Source of the DNA: Oleiphilus sp.
GTDB lineage: Bacteria > Pseudomonadota > Gammaproteobacteria > Pseudomonadales > Oleiphilaceae
Direction of reading: 5' to 3'
Assembly: GCA_006212045.1 (NCBI GenBank)
Contig: PZPK01000029.1
Location: forward strand, 1-56,710
DNA length: 56,710 nt
In this document: one piece after another, positions 6,029-14,960 of the stretch
How the letters are laid out: every line of letters starts with the position of its first letter
How positions within the stretch are numbered: position 1 is the stretch's first letter
The notes under the pieces: generated by a model
Database searches by the model: none
What the model was told of the DNA's origin: nothing
What the model saw: only the letters and a program-made list of their open reading frames with translations
Translations under genes and position numbers: made by a program

Positions 6029-8724
6029 CCTGCATCTTCCTGCATCTCGGATTTGCCATTCATGGGAAGTTCAATGGTAACGGTCAGGCCCTGGTCCGGC
6101 TGACCTGTGGCATAAATTCGGCCTCCGTGGGCATTGACAATCTGTCGGCAAATGGCGAGTCCCATGCCGGTACCCGGTTTGTCTCGCCCGACCAGCCGTT
6201 TAAAGGGTTCGAAGATCTTGTCTGCTTTGTCCGTGTCGATGCCTATCCCGTTGTCCGAAAGTTCGACCACACAGATGTTTTCCTTCTGATAAGTCATGAT
6301 CTCTATGTTGAGCGGTTGATCCGGTTTGCGATAGTTGATGCTGTTGCTGAGCAAATTGCGTATGACCTGATTAAAGGCCTTCGGGTCCAGCGTGAGTTTG
6401 AGATCCTGTTTCAGATAGATCCGGGCGTCCAGCTGTGAAAGACGGCTTGAGAGGTCATCCATTGCAACTGCAAGCAAGCCGGAGAGATACACGCTTGTGT
6501 AGTCCAGTGGTGCACGGGTGGCACGCGAAAGTTGCAGCAGATTGTCGATCATATCTCCCATGCGTGTCGCGGCATCGGTGATGCGGCCGAGCAGGGAGGC
6601 GGTTTCTTCGTCCTGTATCTGGCCCTCTAGTCGACGTTCGAGCGCGCCCGTAAAGGCGCTGATCTTGCGCACCGGCTCCTGCAAGTCATGGGAAGCGGAG
6701 TAGGCGAAACGCTCCAAAGCGGTATTCGACTCTGATAGTTTGTTTTCCATCACCTTACGGCTGCTGATATCGTCAATAATGCAGATGAGGTAGGGCGTCG
6801 TGGTGCTCTCGCCGGTGACAATAGAAACGGTCAGATGGGCCCAGATGGCGCGACCTGTTCGGCTGATATAACGTTTTTCGGCTTCGTAGTGACTGATCTC
6901 GCCCATGCGGAACTGCCGTAAGGCGTCCTGGCCACGGTCACGGTCTTCAGGGTGTGTGATCTCGATAAAGGGCATATTCTGTAATGCGTCCTCGTCGTAT
7001 TCGAGCATTTCTTTCAGTTTTGCATTGACCTTGATGAAGCGGCCGTCCATGGAAACGTGTGCAATACCAACGCCCGCTTGCTCAAAGGTGGTGGAATAGT
7101 CTCTGGCCAGGCGCCGGATTTCCTGTTCCCGGTTTTTCAGCTCCGTGATATCGAAGAAGGACCCCAGCATCTTCTGGGGCTTGCCATCTTTGTGATAGGA
7201 ATAGACAGAGTCTCGCGAGTAGAACCAGCGCCAGCTGCCATCCTTGTGGAGGAAGCGGTACTCGATACCGACGCCTTGTTCCCGTTTATCGGCCAGCACC
7301 TCGGCGAAATGTTGATTGATGGCCTCCTGGTCTTCGGGGTGGAAAAGCGGAAGCAGGGTGTCTTCGCTTTGAGCCTGTTCCAGCTCCTTCATGGTGTAGC
7401 CCGTCAGGTGGGTGTACTCGGGGTTAATGTAGATGTTTTTCTGTTGCTCAAGATCGAATAGATACATGCCTGTTAATGAGCGATCCAGTACCTGTTCCAG
7501 GAACTGGGTCTGTTCCTCCAGCCGGTCTTCAAGCTCGCGGGTGGCATTGATATTACTTAATGTTCCGGACATCAGAATAGCATTGCCCTGTTCGTCAAAC
7601 AGGGTGTTTCCGCGGGTGTGAAACCACTCATATTGGCCATTCTCGGCCCGGCCGCGATAGCTGATATCGTATTTGCCCTTATCCTCAAAATGTTTATTGA
7701 TGGCGGCCTCTACATTTGGCCAGTCCTTTGGATGGATGTGATCACGCCAAATTTCGAATGATGGTTTTTCATTTTCATCGCGACCAATCAGCTTCATCAG
7801 TTGCGGGCTGTACCACACCTCTCCGGTTTGCACCCGCCATTCCCAAATGCCATCGTTGGAGGCATCAATGGCGCGTTGTAGCCGGTTGGAAAGTTCGTTG
7901 AATTGCGACTGCTCAAAGATGAAGGACCCGAAGTCGGTCACGGATGCAAAGGCATGTTTTTCCGATTTGTATTCGTGCACTGCCAGATTGATCTGAATGT
8001 CGATAGAATGCCCGTTCTTGTGCCGTCCCCGGACAACGCGACCTTCCGCCATACTGTGAAACTGTTCAGGCTTTTCCAGATACTTGTTCACCAAAGAGCC
8101 ATGGTGGGTCATACGGGATTCCAGCAGTTGATTGAGTGGTCTGCCTTCCAGTTCGTGCTTGTCGTAGCCGAAAATATTGGCCAGAGCCTCATTCGCCATC
8201 ACGATGTGTTGCTCCGCATCAACCACCAGTAGCCCGGTAGGTATCAGTTCTGTCGTGAAACGGAATATGGCATCAGCCTTGCGCTCGATTTCGAGGCGTT
8301 CGGATTTCAGGCGTTGACGAGCGGATTCGTTTTCCGCTTCCCGAAGTTGATCAATAGAAGGGATGGCCAGTGCCTGATTGAGATTATTAAACACGACAAA
8401 GGCTGTCGCCATCGAGACGATTGCCGTCATTGCCTTGAGTAAGCCATGCAAGCCATAGCTGGCATGCCACATGGTGTATATCCCCATCAGATGGGTAATT
8501 CCGCAGAGCAGGATGAACATTGCAAACAGGACAAAAATGCCTTTGAACTGCATATCCTGGCGCTTGCGTACAAGGATGACGAGCGCCACCGGTATGGAGA
8601 AGTAGGCAACGGCAATCAGGAAGTCGGAAACGACGTTGGTCCAAAGGATATCTGGCCGCCACTGAAAACAGTAACCGTGGGGCATAAAGGTATCACTGAA
8701 AAAACGTTCTATGTAGGTCAGCAT
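6025..8724 (-). CDS. Hybrid-sensor-type histidine kinase with ethylene-receptor-like membrane domain and four PAS domains
   Basis: About 899 residues. Residues 25-115 hold three membrane helices like plant ETR1: VSDFLIAVAYFSIP (D34, Y41, I44, P45), then LLCGITH with C74 and H78, then LLKAMTAIVS with K97. These match the ETR1 copper and ethylene site residues D25, Y32, I35, P36, C65, H69 and K91. PAS domains lie near 150-265, 280-395, 405-527 and 540-655. The HisKA box is SASHDLQEP with His near 678, followed by N (NLLSNSINYR), G1 (DNGIGI), F (FEPFKRL) and G2 (GTGMGLAIC) boxes. There is no receiver domain. The start at 8724 has AAGGA seven bases upstream; an in-frame ATG at 8841 would add 39 unrelated residues. 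It heads an operon with two response regulators. Whether it binds ethylene, another ligand or redox signals is not shown. Confidence 0.93.
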   Translation of the reverse strand: MLTYIERFFSDTFMPHGYCFQWRPDILWTNVVSDFLIAVAYFSIPVALVILVRKRQDMQFKGIFVLFAMFILLCGITHLMGIYTMWHASYGLHGLLKAMTAIVSMATAFVVFNNLNQALAIPSIDQLREAENESARQRLKSERLEIERKADAIFRFTTELIPTGLLVVDAEQHIVMANEALANIFGYDKHELEGRPLNQLLESRMTHHGSLVNKYLEKPEQFHSMAEGRVVRGRHKNGHSIDIQINLAVHEYKSEKHAFASVTDFGSFIFEQSQFNELSNRLQRAIDASNDGIWEWRVQTGEVWYSPQLMKLIGRDENEKPSFEIWRDHIHPKDWPNVEAAINKHFEDKGKYDISYRGRAENGQYEWFHTRGNTLFDEQGNAILMSGTLSNINATRELEDRLEEQTQFLEQVLDRSLTGMYLFDLEQQKNIYINPEYTHLTGYTMKELEQAQSEDTLLPLFHPEDQEAINQHFAEVLADKREQGVGIEYRFLHKDGSWRWFYSRDSVYSYHKDGKPQKMLGSFFDITELKNREQEIRRLARDYSTTFEQAGVGIAHVSMDGRFIKVNAKLKEMLEYDEDALQNMPFIEITHPEDRDRGQDALRQFRMGEISHYEAEKRYISRTGRAIWAHLTVSIVTGESTTTPYLICIIDDISSRKVMENKLSESNTALERFAYSASHDLQEPVRKISAFTGALERRLEGQIQDEETASLLGRITDAATRMGDMIDNLLQLSRATRAPLDYTSVYLSGLLAVAMDDLSSRLSQLDARIYLKQDLKLTLDPKAFNQVIRNLLSNSINYRKPDQPLNIEIMTYQKENICVVELSDNGIGIDTDKADKIFEPFKRLVGRDKPGTGMGLAICRQIVNAHGGRIYATGQPDQGLTVTIELPMNGKSEMQEDAG

Positions 8725-8861
8725 GAGGCAATCCTTAATCGCGGGTAGCGGTGTTGGGACGTTTTGATACCGCAAGTATAGTTGTTCGACCCGTGTCTGC
8801 CCTTGAAAAATCCCGGCAGGCCCCCACCTAGGCCTGTTCATTCATCAAAAAGAGCAAGACT

Positions 8862-9482
8862 ATGTCTGAACTGGACTTAAACAGCGATGCCGAGAAGGCG
8901 TCCTACGGAATCGGCCTGCAGATGGGTCAACAATTGGCAGGTGCGTTTGCAGGCGTATCTCTGGACGCTGCGATTGCCGGTATTACCGATGCTTTTGCGG
9001 GTAAAGGGCCGCGCATCGACGGCAACGAAATCAATGCCGCATTTCAGGTGATTCAGGCCCAGTTGCAGGAACAGCAGGCAGAACAGGCATCCGAGTTTGC
9101 CGCCGAAGGCGAAGCGTTTCTGGCCGAGAATGCCAAGCGTTCTGAAGTTACGGTGCTGGAATCAGGATTGCAGTACGAAGTCATTACGGAGGGAGATGGT
9201 GATATTCCGGGTCAGGACAGCGTTGTTCGGACACATTATCGTGGCACCCTGATTAACGGTACACAGTTTGACAGTTCCTACGATCGTGGCGAGCCCACTG
9301 AGTTTCCGGTCGGTGGCGTGATTGCCGGATGGACAGAAGCATTACAACAAATGAAAGTTGGCTCCAAATGGAAACTGTATATTCCGTACCAGCTGGCCTA
9401 TGGCGAGCGCGGTGCGGGCGGTGATATCGGACCTTATCAGGCTCTGGTATTCGACATCGAATTGCTGGAAATTGTAGGCTGA
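8862..9482 (+). CDS. fklB: FKBP-type peptidyl-prolyl cis-trans isomerase, FklB type
   Basis: A 206-residue protein with an N-terminal dimerisation arm (SDAEKASYGIGLQMGQQL, a helix-rich segment to about residue 95) and a C-terminal FKBP domain (about 100-205). The active-site region includes HYRGTLINGTQFDSS, VIAGWTEAL and IPYQLAYGERG. No signal peptide is present, so it is the cytoplasmic FklB/FkpA-like form that helps fold proteins at prolines. It is divergent from the signalling operon. The ATG follows AAAAGAGCAAGACT, a weak ribosome site. The family assignment is firm. Confidence 0.93.
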   Translation: MSELDLNSDAEKASYGIGLQMGQQLAGAFAGVSLDAAIAGITDAFAGKGPRIDGNEINAAFQVIQAQLQEQQAEQASEFAAEGEAFLAENAKRSEVTVLESGLQYEVITEGDGDIPGQDSVVRTHYRGTLINGTQFDSSYDRGEPTEFPVGGVIAGWTEALQQMKVGSKWKLYIPYQLAYGERGAGGDIGPYQALVFDIELLEIVG

Positions 9483-9497
9483 TTGCAGCGCTTTGAG

Positions 9498-9533
9498 ACA
9501 AGCCATTGGAAGCTGTTCGGCACAATGGCTTGT
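9498..9533 (+). terminator. Hairpin after fklB
   Basis: ACAAGCCATTG (9498-9508) pairs perfectly with CAATGGCTTGT (9523-9533) around a 14-base loop. It starts 16 bases after the fklB stop. Only a mixed GTCTGCTTCT tract follows, so intrinsic termination would be weak. Confidence 0.5.
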
Positions 9534-9956
9534 GTCTGCTTCTATTCAAACCCCTGTTCTTGCGTGCTTCTCGGCATGACCTTTCCCCTTTATTATCAGC
9601 GTTTCCCGCTTTCAGTGCTGTTTCAATTTCGTTGAGGCAAGGCAACACTTGCGCTCAGGCGATACTTGCGTTCGAATCTAAATGACCTGATACGGTGCGC
9701 GACTGATATTCCGGCACTATGATTGTGCAAGCTTTTAAGTGTTTTCGTTGCAATACTAAGCCGGTATTCCACCCGCACGGCGCATAGTACTGTGCTGGCG
9801 AAGTTTTTGCTTGTATATCATGCACTAATGCGAGCCTGCTCTATTGTGGAGCGGGCGCTGTTGTTTTGGATTGCCTGGTAAAGACGCTGCGTTGCAATGG
9901 GTCGTGTTTGCTGTCTCCCTTCAGGTATTGCGATTGACTAATCACAGAGGTTTGGA
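9534..9956. other. 423-base gene-free region before the HupE/UreJ gene
   Basis: No ORF with coding character and no RNA gene is recognisable. The right end carries the ribosome site AGAGG six bases before the hupE-like ATG. I looked for a cobalamin or metal-responsive leader, because such permeases are sometimes controlled that way, and found no convincing B12-box or strong palindrome by eye. Confidence 0.4.
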
Positions 9957-10535
9957 ATGAAGATAACGTGGAAGCTGATAGTTGTGCTGGCTCTTGGTGC
10001 GCCAAGTGGCGTTTATGCCCATGGGCTGGGTGAGTGGAACGGATTAATGTCCGGCATGCTTCATCCTTTGACAGGCGCAGATCACCTACTCGCGCTGGCG
10101 GGCGTCGCATTGCTTGGCATCAGGCTTGGGGGGAAGCACTCATGGGCCTTACCTTTGGCTTTTCTCTCGATGATGGTTCTGGGAGGGATCGCGGCGATGC
10201 AGGGCCTTGCGGTCGGTCTTGCCGAAGTACTTATCGCTATTTCGTTGTTGACGGTGGGTGTTCTGCTGCTTGGAAAGCGTGTGAAGCAAGGGGCTTTTCT
10301 AACTTCGTTCTTGGGGGTGTTTGCGTTGGCGCATGGCGCGGCACATGGTGCAGAAATGCCTGTAAATGCTTTACCGCTGGCTTATGTGGCGGGATTCGTC
10401 GTCAGCTGTGCACTGATACAGTTGGTGGCATCGTTCCTGGGGGGACTGATACAGCGTTCCGAAATGTCGACGCGAGGATTTCAGGCTTTTGGACTGATGC
10501 TCGCCGGTGTCGGACTGCATATGCTGAGTTTCTAG
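9957..10535 (+). CDS. HupE/UreJ-family metal permease
   Basis: A 192-residue integral membrane protein with a cleavable-looking first helix ending at VYAHG, and about six hydrophobic segments. The motif HPLTGADHLLAL after the signal and the later AHGAAHGAE are family signatures, with His residues proposed to carry nickel or cobalt. Family members supply Ni to hydrogenase or urease, or Co for B12, but no hydrogenase, urease or cobalamin gene is near. The substrate is therefore undetermined. The ATG is preceded by AGAGG at a good distance. It is monocistronic and converges on the binding-protein gene. Confidence 0.85.
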   Translation: MKITWKLIVVLALGAPSGVYAHGLGEWNGLMSGMLHPLTGADHLLALAGVALLGIRLGGKHSWALPLAFLSMMVLGGIAAMQGLAVGLAEVLIAISLLTVGVLLLGKRVKQGAFLTSFLGVFALAHGAAHGAEMPVNALPLAYVAGFVVSCALIQLVASFLGGLIQRSEMSTRGFQAFGLMLAGVGLHMLSF

Positions 10536-10586
10536 CATAACAATCGAAAGACAAATAAAAGCTGCCCCGGCTCTGAAAAGGGCCGC

Positions 10587-11501
10587 TCAGTGTTTGACGA
10601 ACACCGTTGTGGGCACGGTCACCTGCTCGTCAAAAGGTTGTTGACGTAGTGCCTTGTCTAGCGTGACCACTCCTTGGTACCCAATCTGAAAAGGATTCTG
10701 CACGATCAGGCCCTGCATCATGCCTTGCTCAACAGCCTGAAGTAAATGCGGGTGGTTATCAAAGCCGATATGCAGCATCGAGGCTCCCGTCGGTAGCCGC
10801 TTACGCATATTTAGCACTGCCAAAGAGGTTGACTCATTGGGCGTGAATACTGCGTCGAGCTTACTGTGCATTTGCAATAGCGCATAGGCTTTGTCTGTCG
10901 CTTCATGCTGATCGGTGCCCAAATATTCGTCCATGATCAGATTCAGGCCCAGGTCTTTTGCACGCGCGATAAACCCTTGCTCACGCAGGTCGGTTGATGG
11001 GACGCCACGCTGTAGTCTTAAAATACCCACGGAGCCCGGATCATCCAGAGTTTCTGCCATCAGTTCGGCTGCCAGTGCGCCGGCCGCGTAATTGTCTGTC
11101 GCGATTATACCGATGCGTGAACCTTTTATATCCCGGTCAATATAGACGACCGGAATCCCAAGGGATTGAAAATGCTTCACTTGGGTTTCGCGTTGCGGGC
11201 TGTTGGGTGCGACTACAAAGCCGATACAGCCCTTGTCCAGCATGGTGTCCAGAATCCGGCTTTGCGCCTTATGGTCATGTTCGTTCTTGGGGCCCCGCAC
11301 ATAAACGGTGCGCCCCAGATCAAGGGCAGCCTGTTTTGCGCCCTGTTCGACCTGCTGCCAGTAGTGAACGCCAGCGCCCGCCGTGACCACGCCAATGCAA
11401 TCTGCGATGGCGGACGATGCACACCATGCCCATATCCATCCGGATAGCCATGCATAACGATGAAACGTGTTTTTCGCTGTTTTCATTGGCATCGGCCTCA
11501 T
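10587..11501 (-). CDS. Periplasmic binding protein, ribose/LacI-type fold, orphan
   Basis: A signal peptide (basic start, WLSGWIWAWCASSAIA, cleavage before DCIGVV) precedes a type I periplasmic binding fold: GVHYWQQVEQGAKQAALDLG, then IGFVVAPNSP, then VVYIDRDI, then DAVFTPNESTSLAVLN. This resembles RbsB-type sugar-binding proteins, or the sensor proteins TorT and LuxP. No ATP-binding or permease gene is adjacent. It may therefore feed a distant transporter or act as a periplasmic sensor partner. The start is uncertain among ATGs at 11501, 11492 and 11486. It converges with the HupE-like gene, with a 221-base gene-free upstream spacer. Confidence 0.8.
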   Translation of the reverse strand: MRPMPMKTAKNTFHRYAWLSGWIWAWCASSAIADCIGVVTAGAGVHYWQQVEQGAKQAALDLGRTVYVRGPKNEHDHKAQSRILDTMLDKGCIGFVVAPNSPQRETQVKHFQSLGIPVVYIDRDIKGSRIGIIATDNYAAGALAAELMAETLDDPGSVGILRLQRGVPSTDLREQGFIARAKDLGLNLIMDEYLGTDQHEATDKAYALLQMHSKLDAVFTPNESTSLAVLNMRKRLPTGASMLHIGFDNHPHLLQAVEQGMMQGLIVQNPFQIGYQGVVTLDKALRQQPFDEQVTVPTTVFVKH

Positions 11502-11722
11502 AGTCGTTAAAGACTAGTATATCGATTCGCGTCCAACTACGGCAACGTCAGTGTTTTGAGGCTATCCGAATGTGTCATTGCCGCAGTGTAGTTCCTTACC
11601 GGCATGCTCCCGCCGGTCGGCTCTTGCAGCTAAACCATGCAAATGCAGCACCATAAACCGACTATTCCTGAAACGCAGCTCGGCGCAGGTACACTGTGTG
11701 AAGCTATGACAGGGCGCGGAGC

Positions 11723-13909
11723 TTAGGCTTCGACAGCATCCAGTGTCAGACGAACTTGTTTGACCTTTTCCACCTGCACGATATGCCCCATCATAATGGA
11801 CTGCCCGCTGACTGGTTCCATATTGGCGGTACCTCCGGGAATTACATCATTAATATTCGCGCCCTGCAGCTGTGAGGCACGCGCCAGCGAGGTGCTTTGG
11901 TGACCCCAGCCATGCGGGGCAGCAATTACGCCGGGCATGAGATCGTTCGAGGTTTTCAGCGGCAGTGAAATGCTTTGTCCATGGGGATTGGAAATACGGA
12001 CCCTGTCTCCGTTCTGAAGTCCCTCGCGATCGGCATCTTCCGGATGCATCAGCAACGCGTTGGTATCATGCTCCTTGATATGGGGGGCATTGTGCATCCA
12101 GCTATTGTGGCTGCGGCGTTCCCGCTGGCCGATCAGACGATAACCCGGTGTGTTGTCAGCCGCGGCATAAAGGGTAAGCCTGTCCAAATCCTTTGCGATA
12201 GCTTTTGGCATCAGATTCATGCGGCCGCCTTTGCGGGGGATTTTGTGACTCAGGAATTTTCCGGGCCTACTCTTTTTCAGAAACTTACCCTGAGGCGATG
12301 CCTTGAGTTGTTCCAGGCTTACCTGCCCGCCCAGACGTAACAGCAGTGCCAGGATATGATCCGGCGTAATCTGGGGGGCAAAAGGTAAACGTGAAAGCAG
12401 GGCGTTGGCATGCGGCAACAGGTTGCAGGTGCTTAAGCCCAAAGGGCTGGCGCCGCAGGCCTTGGCCAAAAGACTGAATATTTCCCATTCCTCCTTTCGG
12501 TCATACAGGGGCTTCAGCAGGGCTTCGGTGTACTGTGCATAAGGGGTGGCCTGCAGGCTGGTCCAGGAAATCGGATAGTCCGAACGCTCCAGCATATCGG
12601 TAGCGGGCAGCACATAGTCTGCCTTCTGCGCTGTTTCATTCATGTAGATATCAATACTGACGCATAGCTCCAGCGCATCCATTGCTGTGTCCAGGTCATT
12701 TCCGGGAATCGAGTGCAAGGGGTTGCCCGCGCACACAAACAGGGCGCGAATGCGATCCGGTCCAGTCTGTGTGATTTCTTCAGGCAGTGCCGCACAAGGG
12801 AAGCAGCCAGCCACTTTAGCGTAACCGTTGACCTGCGTCCGGTCTTCGCTTTCACCGCCAATACCCAGTAGTTGCGTGATTTTGAGTTCGTCAAAGGGGC
12901 CTTCCTGAAAGATCAGCCCGCCGCGACTGTCCAGATTGCCGCTGATCAGGCTGATACCCTGAATCAGCCAGTAACACAAGCTGCCAAAGGGACCCATATT
13001 GATACCGGTTGACATGTAAAGGCTGGCAACCGGGGCGTTGAGGTAATCATCGCAAAGGGTTTGCAGCGACGATTCCGGGATGCCGGTAAGCACCGCGCAT
13101 TGGCGCACAGACCACTGTTTACCCACATTCAGGAATTCTTCAATATGCTCTGCTTTTTGCTTGAGCGCATCAATGTCATACCGGGCTCGCCGCACCACTT
13201 CACCCAGCAATGCCAGCAGTAAATAGACATCTGTACCCGGGCGAATGAACTGATGATGTCCTACCTTACGTGCGGTTTCTGTGCGGCGTGGATCAATCAT
13301 ATAGACTTTGCCGCCGCGTGATTCAATGGCCTGCAAGCGGCCAATGGCATTCGGTATCTGCAGGAAGGACATTTGGCTCACGACGGGATTCGAGCCAAGA
13401 CAGATGAGCAAATCGGTATGATCAAAATCGGGTACCGGATGCACCATCGACAGGCCATACATCTGGGTCGAGACAAAGAGTTTATTGTTGGCATCGATTG
13501 AGTGCGAAGAAAACAGGTTAGGCGAATCGAGGGATTTCATGAAATCCTGGGAGAACAGGATGCTCTTGAAATTAAAGTAGGTCGGGTTACCCGTATACAT
13601 CGCCAATGAACGGGGGCCGTAGTTTTTCTTCAGGGATTTTACCTTGCTGCCGATTTCCTGCAGTGCCTGCTCCCAGGAAATTTCCTGCCAGCCGCTTGCT
13701 GTGCGCTTCATGGGGCTGTTGACGCGATCGGGGTCGTGGTGCAAAGCCTTGAGCGCGTTGGCCTTGATGCAGGCATAGCCCTTGGACACAGGGTGGGTTT
13801 TGTCAGGCTTTATGGAGAGTACCTGCTGGGAGCTTTCGTCTATGGTGACGTCAATCCCGCAGTGCGCTTCACAAATGCGACAGTAGGTTTTTCTTGTTTT
13901 TTCTGTCAT
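11723..13909 (-). CDS. Molybdopterin-dependent oxidoreductase with N-terminal [4Fe-4S] site
   Basis: A 728-residue member of the DMSO reductase/formate dehydrogenase superfamily. C10, C13, C17 and C47 (CxxCxxxC plus a distal Cys) form the N-terminal iron-sulfur site. Molybdopterin-guanine-dinucleotide binding segments include LICLGSNPVVSQ and YMIDPRRTETA, and the C-terminal cap contains the HGWGH and EPVSG elements. At the usual metal-ligand position the sequence reads SSHSIDANN (134-142), so the Mo ligand may be Ser rather than Cys or Sec; this alignment is by eye. No Tat signal is visible, so it is probably cytoplasmic. No partner subunits or electron carrier are adjacent. The ATG has AAGGAG nine bases upstream. 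It is divergent from the hydroxylase across a large palindrome. Substrate unknown. Confidence 0.88.
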   Translation of the reverse strand: MTEKTRKTYCRICEAHCGIDVTIDESSQQVLSIKPDKTHPVSKGYACIKANALKALHHDPDRVNSPMKRTASGWQEISWEQALQEIGSKVKSLKKNYGPRSLAMYTGNPTYFNFKSILFSQDFMKSLDSPNLFSSHSIDANNKLFVSTQMYGLSMVHPVPDFDHTDLLICLGSNPVVSQMSFLQIPNAIGRLQAIESRGGKVYMIDPRRTETARKVGHHQFIRPGTDVYLLLALLGEVVRRARYDIDALKQKAEHIEEFLNVGKQWSVRQCAVLTGIPESSLQTLCDDYLNAPVASLYMSTGINMGPFGSLCYWLIQGISLISGNLDSRGGLIFQEGPFDELKITQLLGIGGESEDRTQVNGYAKVAGCFPCAALPEEITQTGPDRIRALFVCAGNPLHSIPGNDLDTAMDALELCVSIDIYMNETAQKADYVLPATDMLERSDYPISWTSLQATPYAQYTEALLKPLYDRKEEWEIFSLLAKACGASPLGLSTCNLLPHANALLSRLPFAPQITPDHILALLLRLGGQVSLEQLKASPQGKFLKKSRPGKFLSHKIPRKGGRMNLMPKAIAKDLDRLTLYAAADNTPGYRLIGQRERRSHNSWMHNAPHIKEHDTNALLMHPEDADREGLQNGDRVRISNPHGQSISLPLKTSNDLMPGVIAAPHGWGHQSTSLARASQLQGANINDVIPGGTANMEPVSGQSIMMGHIVQVEKVKQVRLTLDAVEA

Positions 13910-13955
13910 CTCGCAATTCTCCTTGAGCTGGCGTTCGATCTATTGAACAATAATT

Positions 13956-13987
13956 ACCCTCTACCAAGCAAGTGCTTGGTAGAGGGT
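13956..13987. promoter_or_regulatory. 32-bp perfect palindrome, likely regulator operator
   Basis: Two perfect 15-base arms (ACCCTCTACCAAGCA at 13956-13970 and its complement at 13973-13987) flank a two-base centre, AG. It lies between the divergent molybdopterin oxidoreductase (start 13909) and hydroxylase (start 14039). The core CCAAGCA-AG-TGCTTGG resembles operators of TetR-family regulators of lipid metabolism. The two-base centre is too small for a hairpin loop, and no T-run is present, so DNA recognition by a dimer is more likely than termination. No TetR gene is adjacent; the only one in the window is at 39564. Confidence 0.75.
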
Positions 13988-14038
13988 CGCCAGTTTTGAA
14001 GGCGAAACCGTCCACATAATGAGAACGAGAGTCGGAAC

Positions 14039-14788
14039 ATGTTGGATCAGCTATTGTCCTGGTATCAGGAGCCAATGCTTCTGAAATTTCCTGTCTACAC
14101 CATGCTACTAAGTGTTGGCGCTTTTCTGTTGCTGGCTTTGCCATGGACCCTACTGGCCTGGTTTGATCCACCCTGGGCGCGCCCTTACAAGGCGCAGGAC
14201 AAGCCCTTCGAAGTCCGGCGCTATATTGGTAAGAACCTGCGCTTGATCGCTGGTAATTCTACTTTGGTTTTGCTGATATTTCTGGCGGCATGGCCGGTCG
14301 TGAGGTTGTTTGGAATTCACGATGGTCCGCGTCCACCCTGGTATGAATTTGTCTGGCAGATCACCTTGTTTTTTATACTGGACGATTTTCTCTATTACTG
14401 GATGCATCGCAAAATGCACGAGAACAAGTGGTTGCTGAAAAATGTGCATTCGGTGCATCATCAGGTGCGCAATCCTTCGGCAATTGCCGGAAACTACTTT
14501 CACTGGATCGAGCTGTTGTTTACGGCGGGGCTGGTGCTGGTCGGGCCGATTCTCCTGTCCAGTCATATCGAGGTCGTTTATGTGTGGTTGTTTCTGCGTC
14601 AGTGGCAGGCTGTGGATGGGCACACCGGTTATCAGTTCCGCTGGAACCCCTTAAGCTGGCTGCCTTTCTATCATGGTGCCAAATTTCATGATTTACATCA
14701 TGAAACCTACAAGGGCAACTATGCCGGGTTTTTTCCGATTTGGGACCGTGTGTTCGGCACCGAGACCCGACCGGGCCGCAATGTCTGA
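14039..14788 (+). CDS. Sterol desaturase / fatty acid hydroxylase superfamily membrane protein
   Basis: A 249-residue membrane protein with the three diiron histidine clusters of the superfamily: HRKMH (123-127), HSVHH (137-141) and HDLHH (217-221), plus extra His at 155, 195 and 212. Hydrophobic segments lie near 20-40, 70-92, 104-120 and 160-190. The superfamily uses O2 and a diiron centre to hydroxylate or desaturate sterols, carotenoids and fatty acids. The substrate cannot be told from sequence. The P450 starts 172 bases downstream on the same strand, and both probably act on hydrophobic substrates. Its promoter region contains the 32-bp palindrome. Confidence 0.88.
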   Translation: MLDQLLSWYQEPMLLKFPVYTMLLSVGAFLLLALPWTLLAWFDPPWARPYKAQDKPFEVRRYIGKNLRLIAGNSTLVLLIFLAAWPVVRLFGIHDGPRPPWYEFVWQITLFFILDDFLYYWMHRKMHENKWLLKNVHSVHHQVRNPSAIAGNYFHWIELLFTAGLVLVGPILLSSHIEVVYVWLFLRQWQAVDGHTGYQFRWNPLSWLPFYHGAKFHDLHHETYKGNYAGFFPIWDRVFGTETRPGRNV

Positions 14789-14960
14789 AGTGCAAATGCG
14801 TTTTAAGCATTTCGTTCGGATGACTCTGTGCATGGAAAAGTTTGTTGCTGTTTTGGCCGTCAAAGCCATGCTCAAGCCGTGTTAAGGTGAATCAACGAAC
14901 CGGGAACTGGTATCCCAAATAAAGATAACATCCATCTGAGGCTGGCAAGAGGAACACACC

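Noticed and set aside
5860-6438. 192-codon plus-strand frame
   Set aside because: It is antisense to the 3' end of the histidine kinase and to the response regulator; no protein features.
8725-8841. 39-residue extension of the histidine kinase
   Set aside because: The ATG at 8724 has a good ribosome site and the extension has no similarity to the family.
9665-9680. tRNA T-loop-like GTTCGAATC
   Set aside because: No acceptor or anticodon stems can be formed around it.
13956-13987. Terminator reading of the palindrome
   Set aside because: It has no T-run, has a two-base centre and lies between divergent starts, so an operator fits better.
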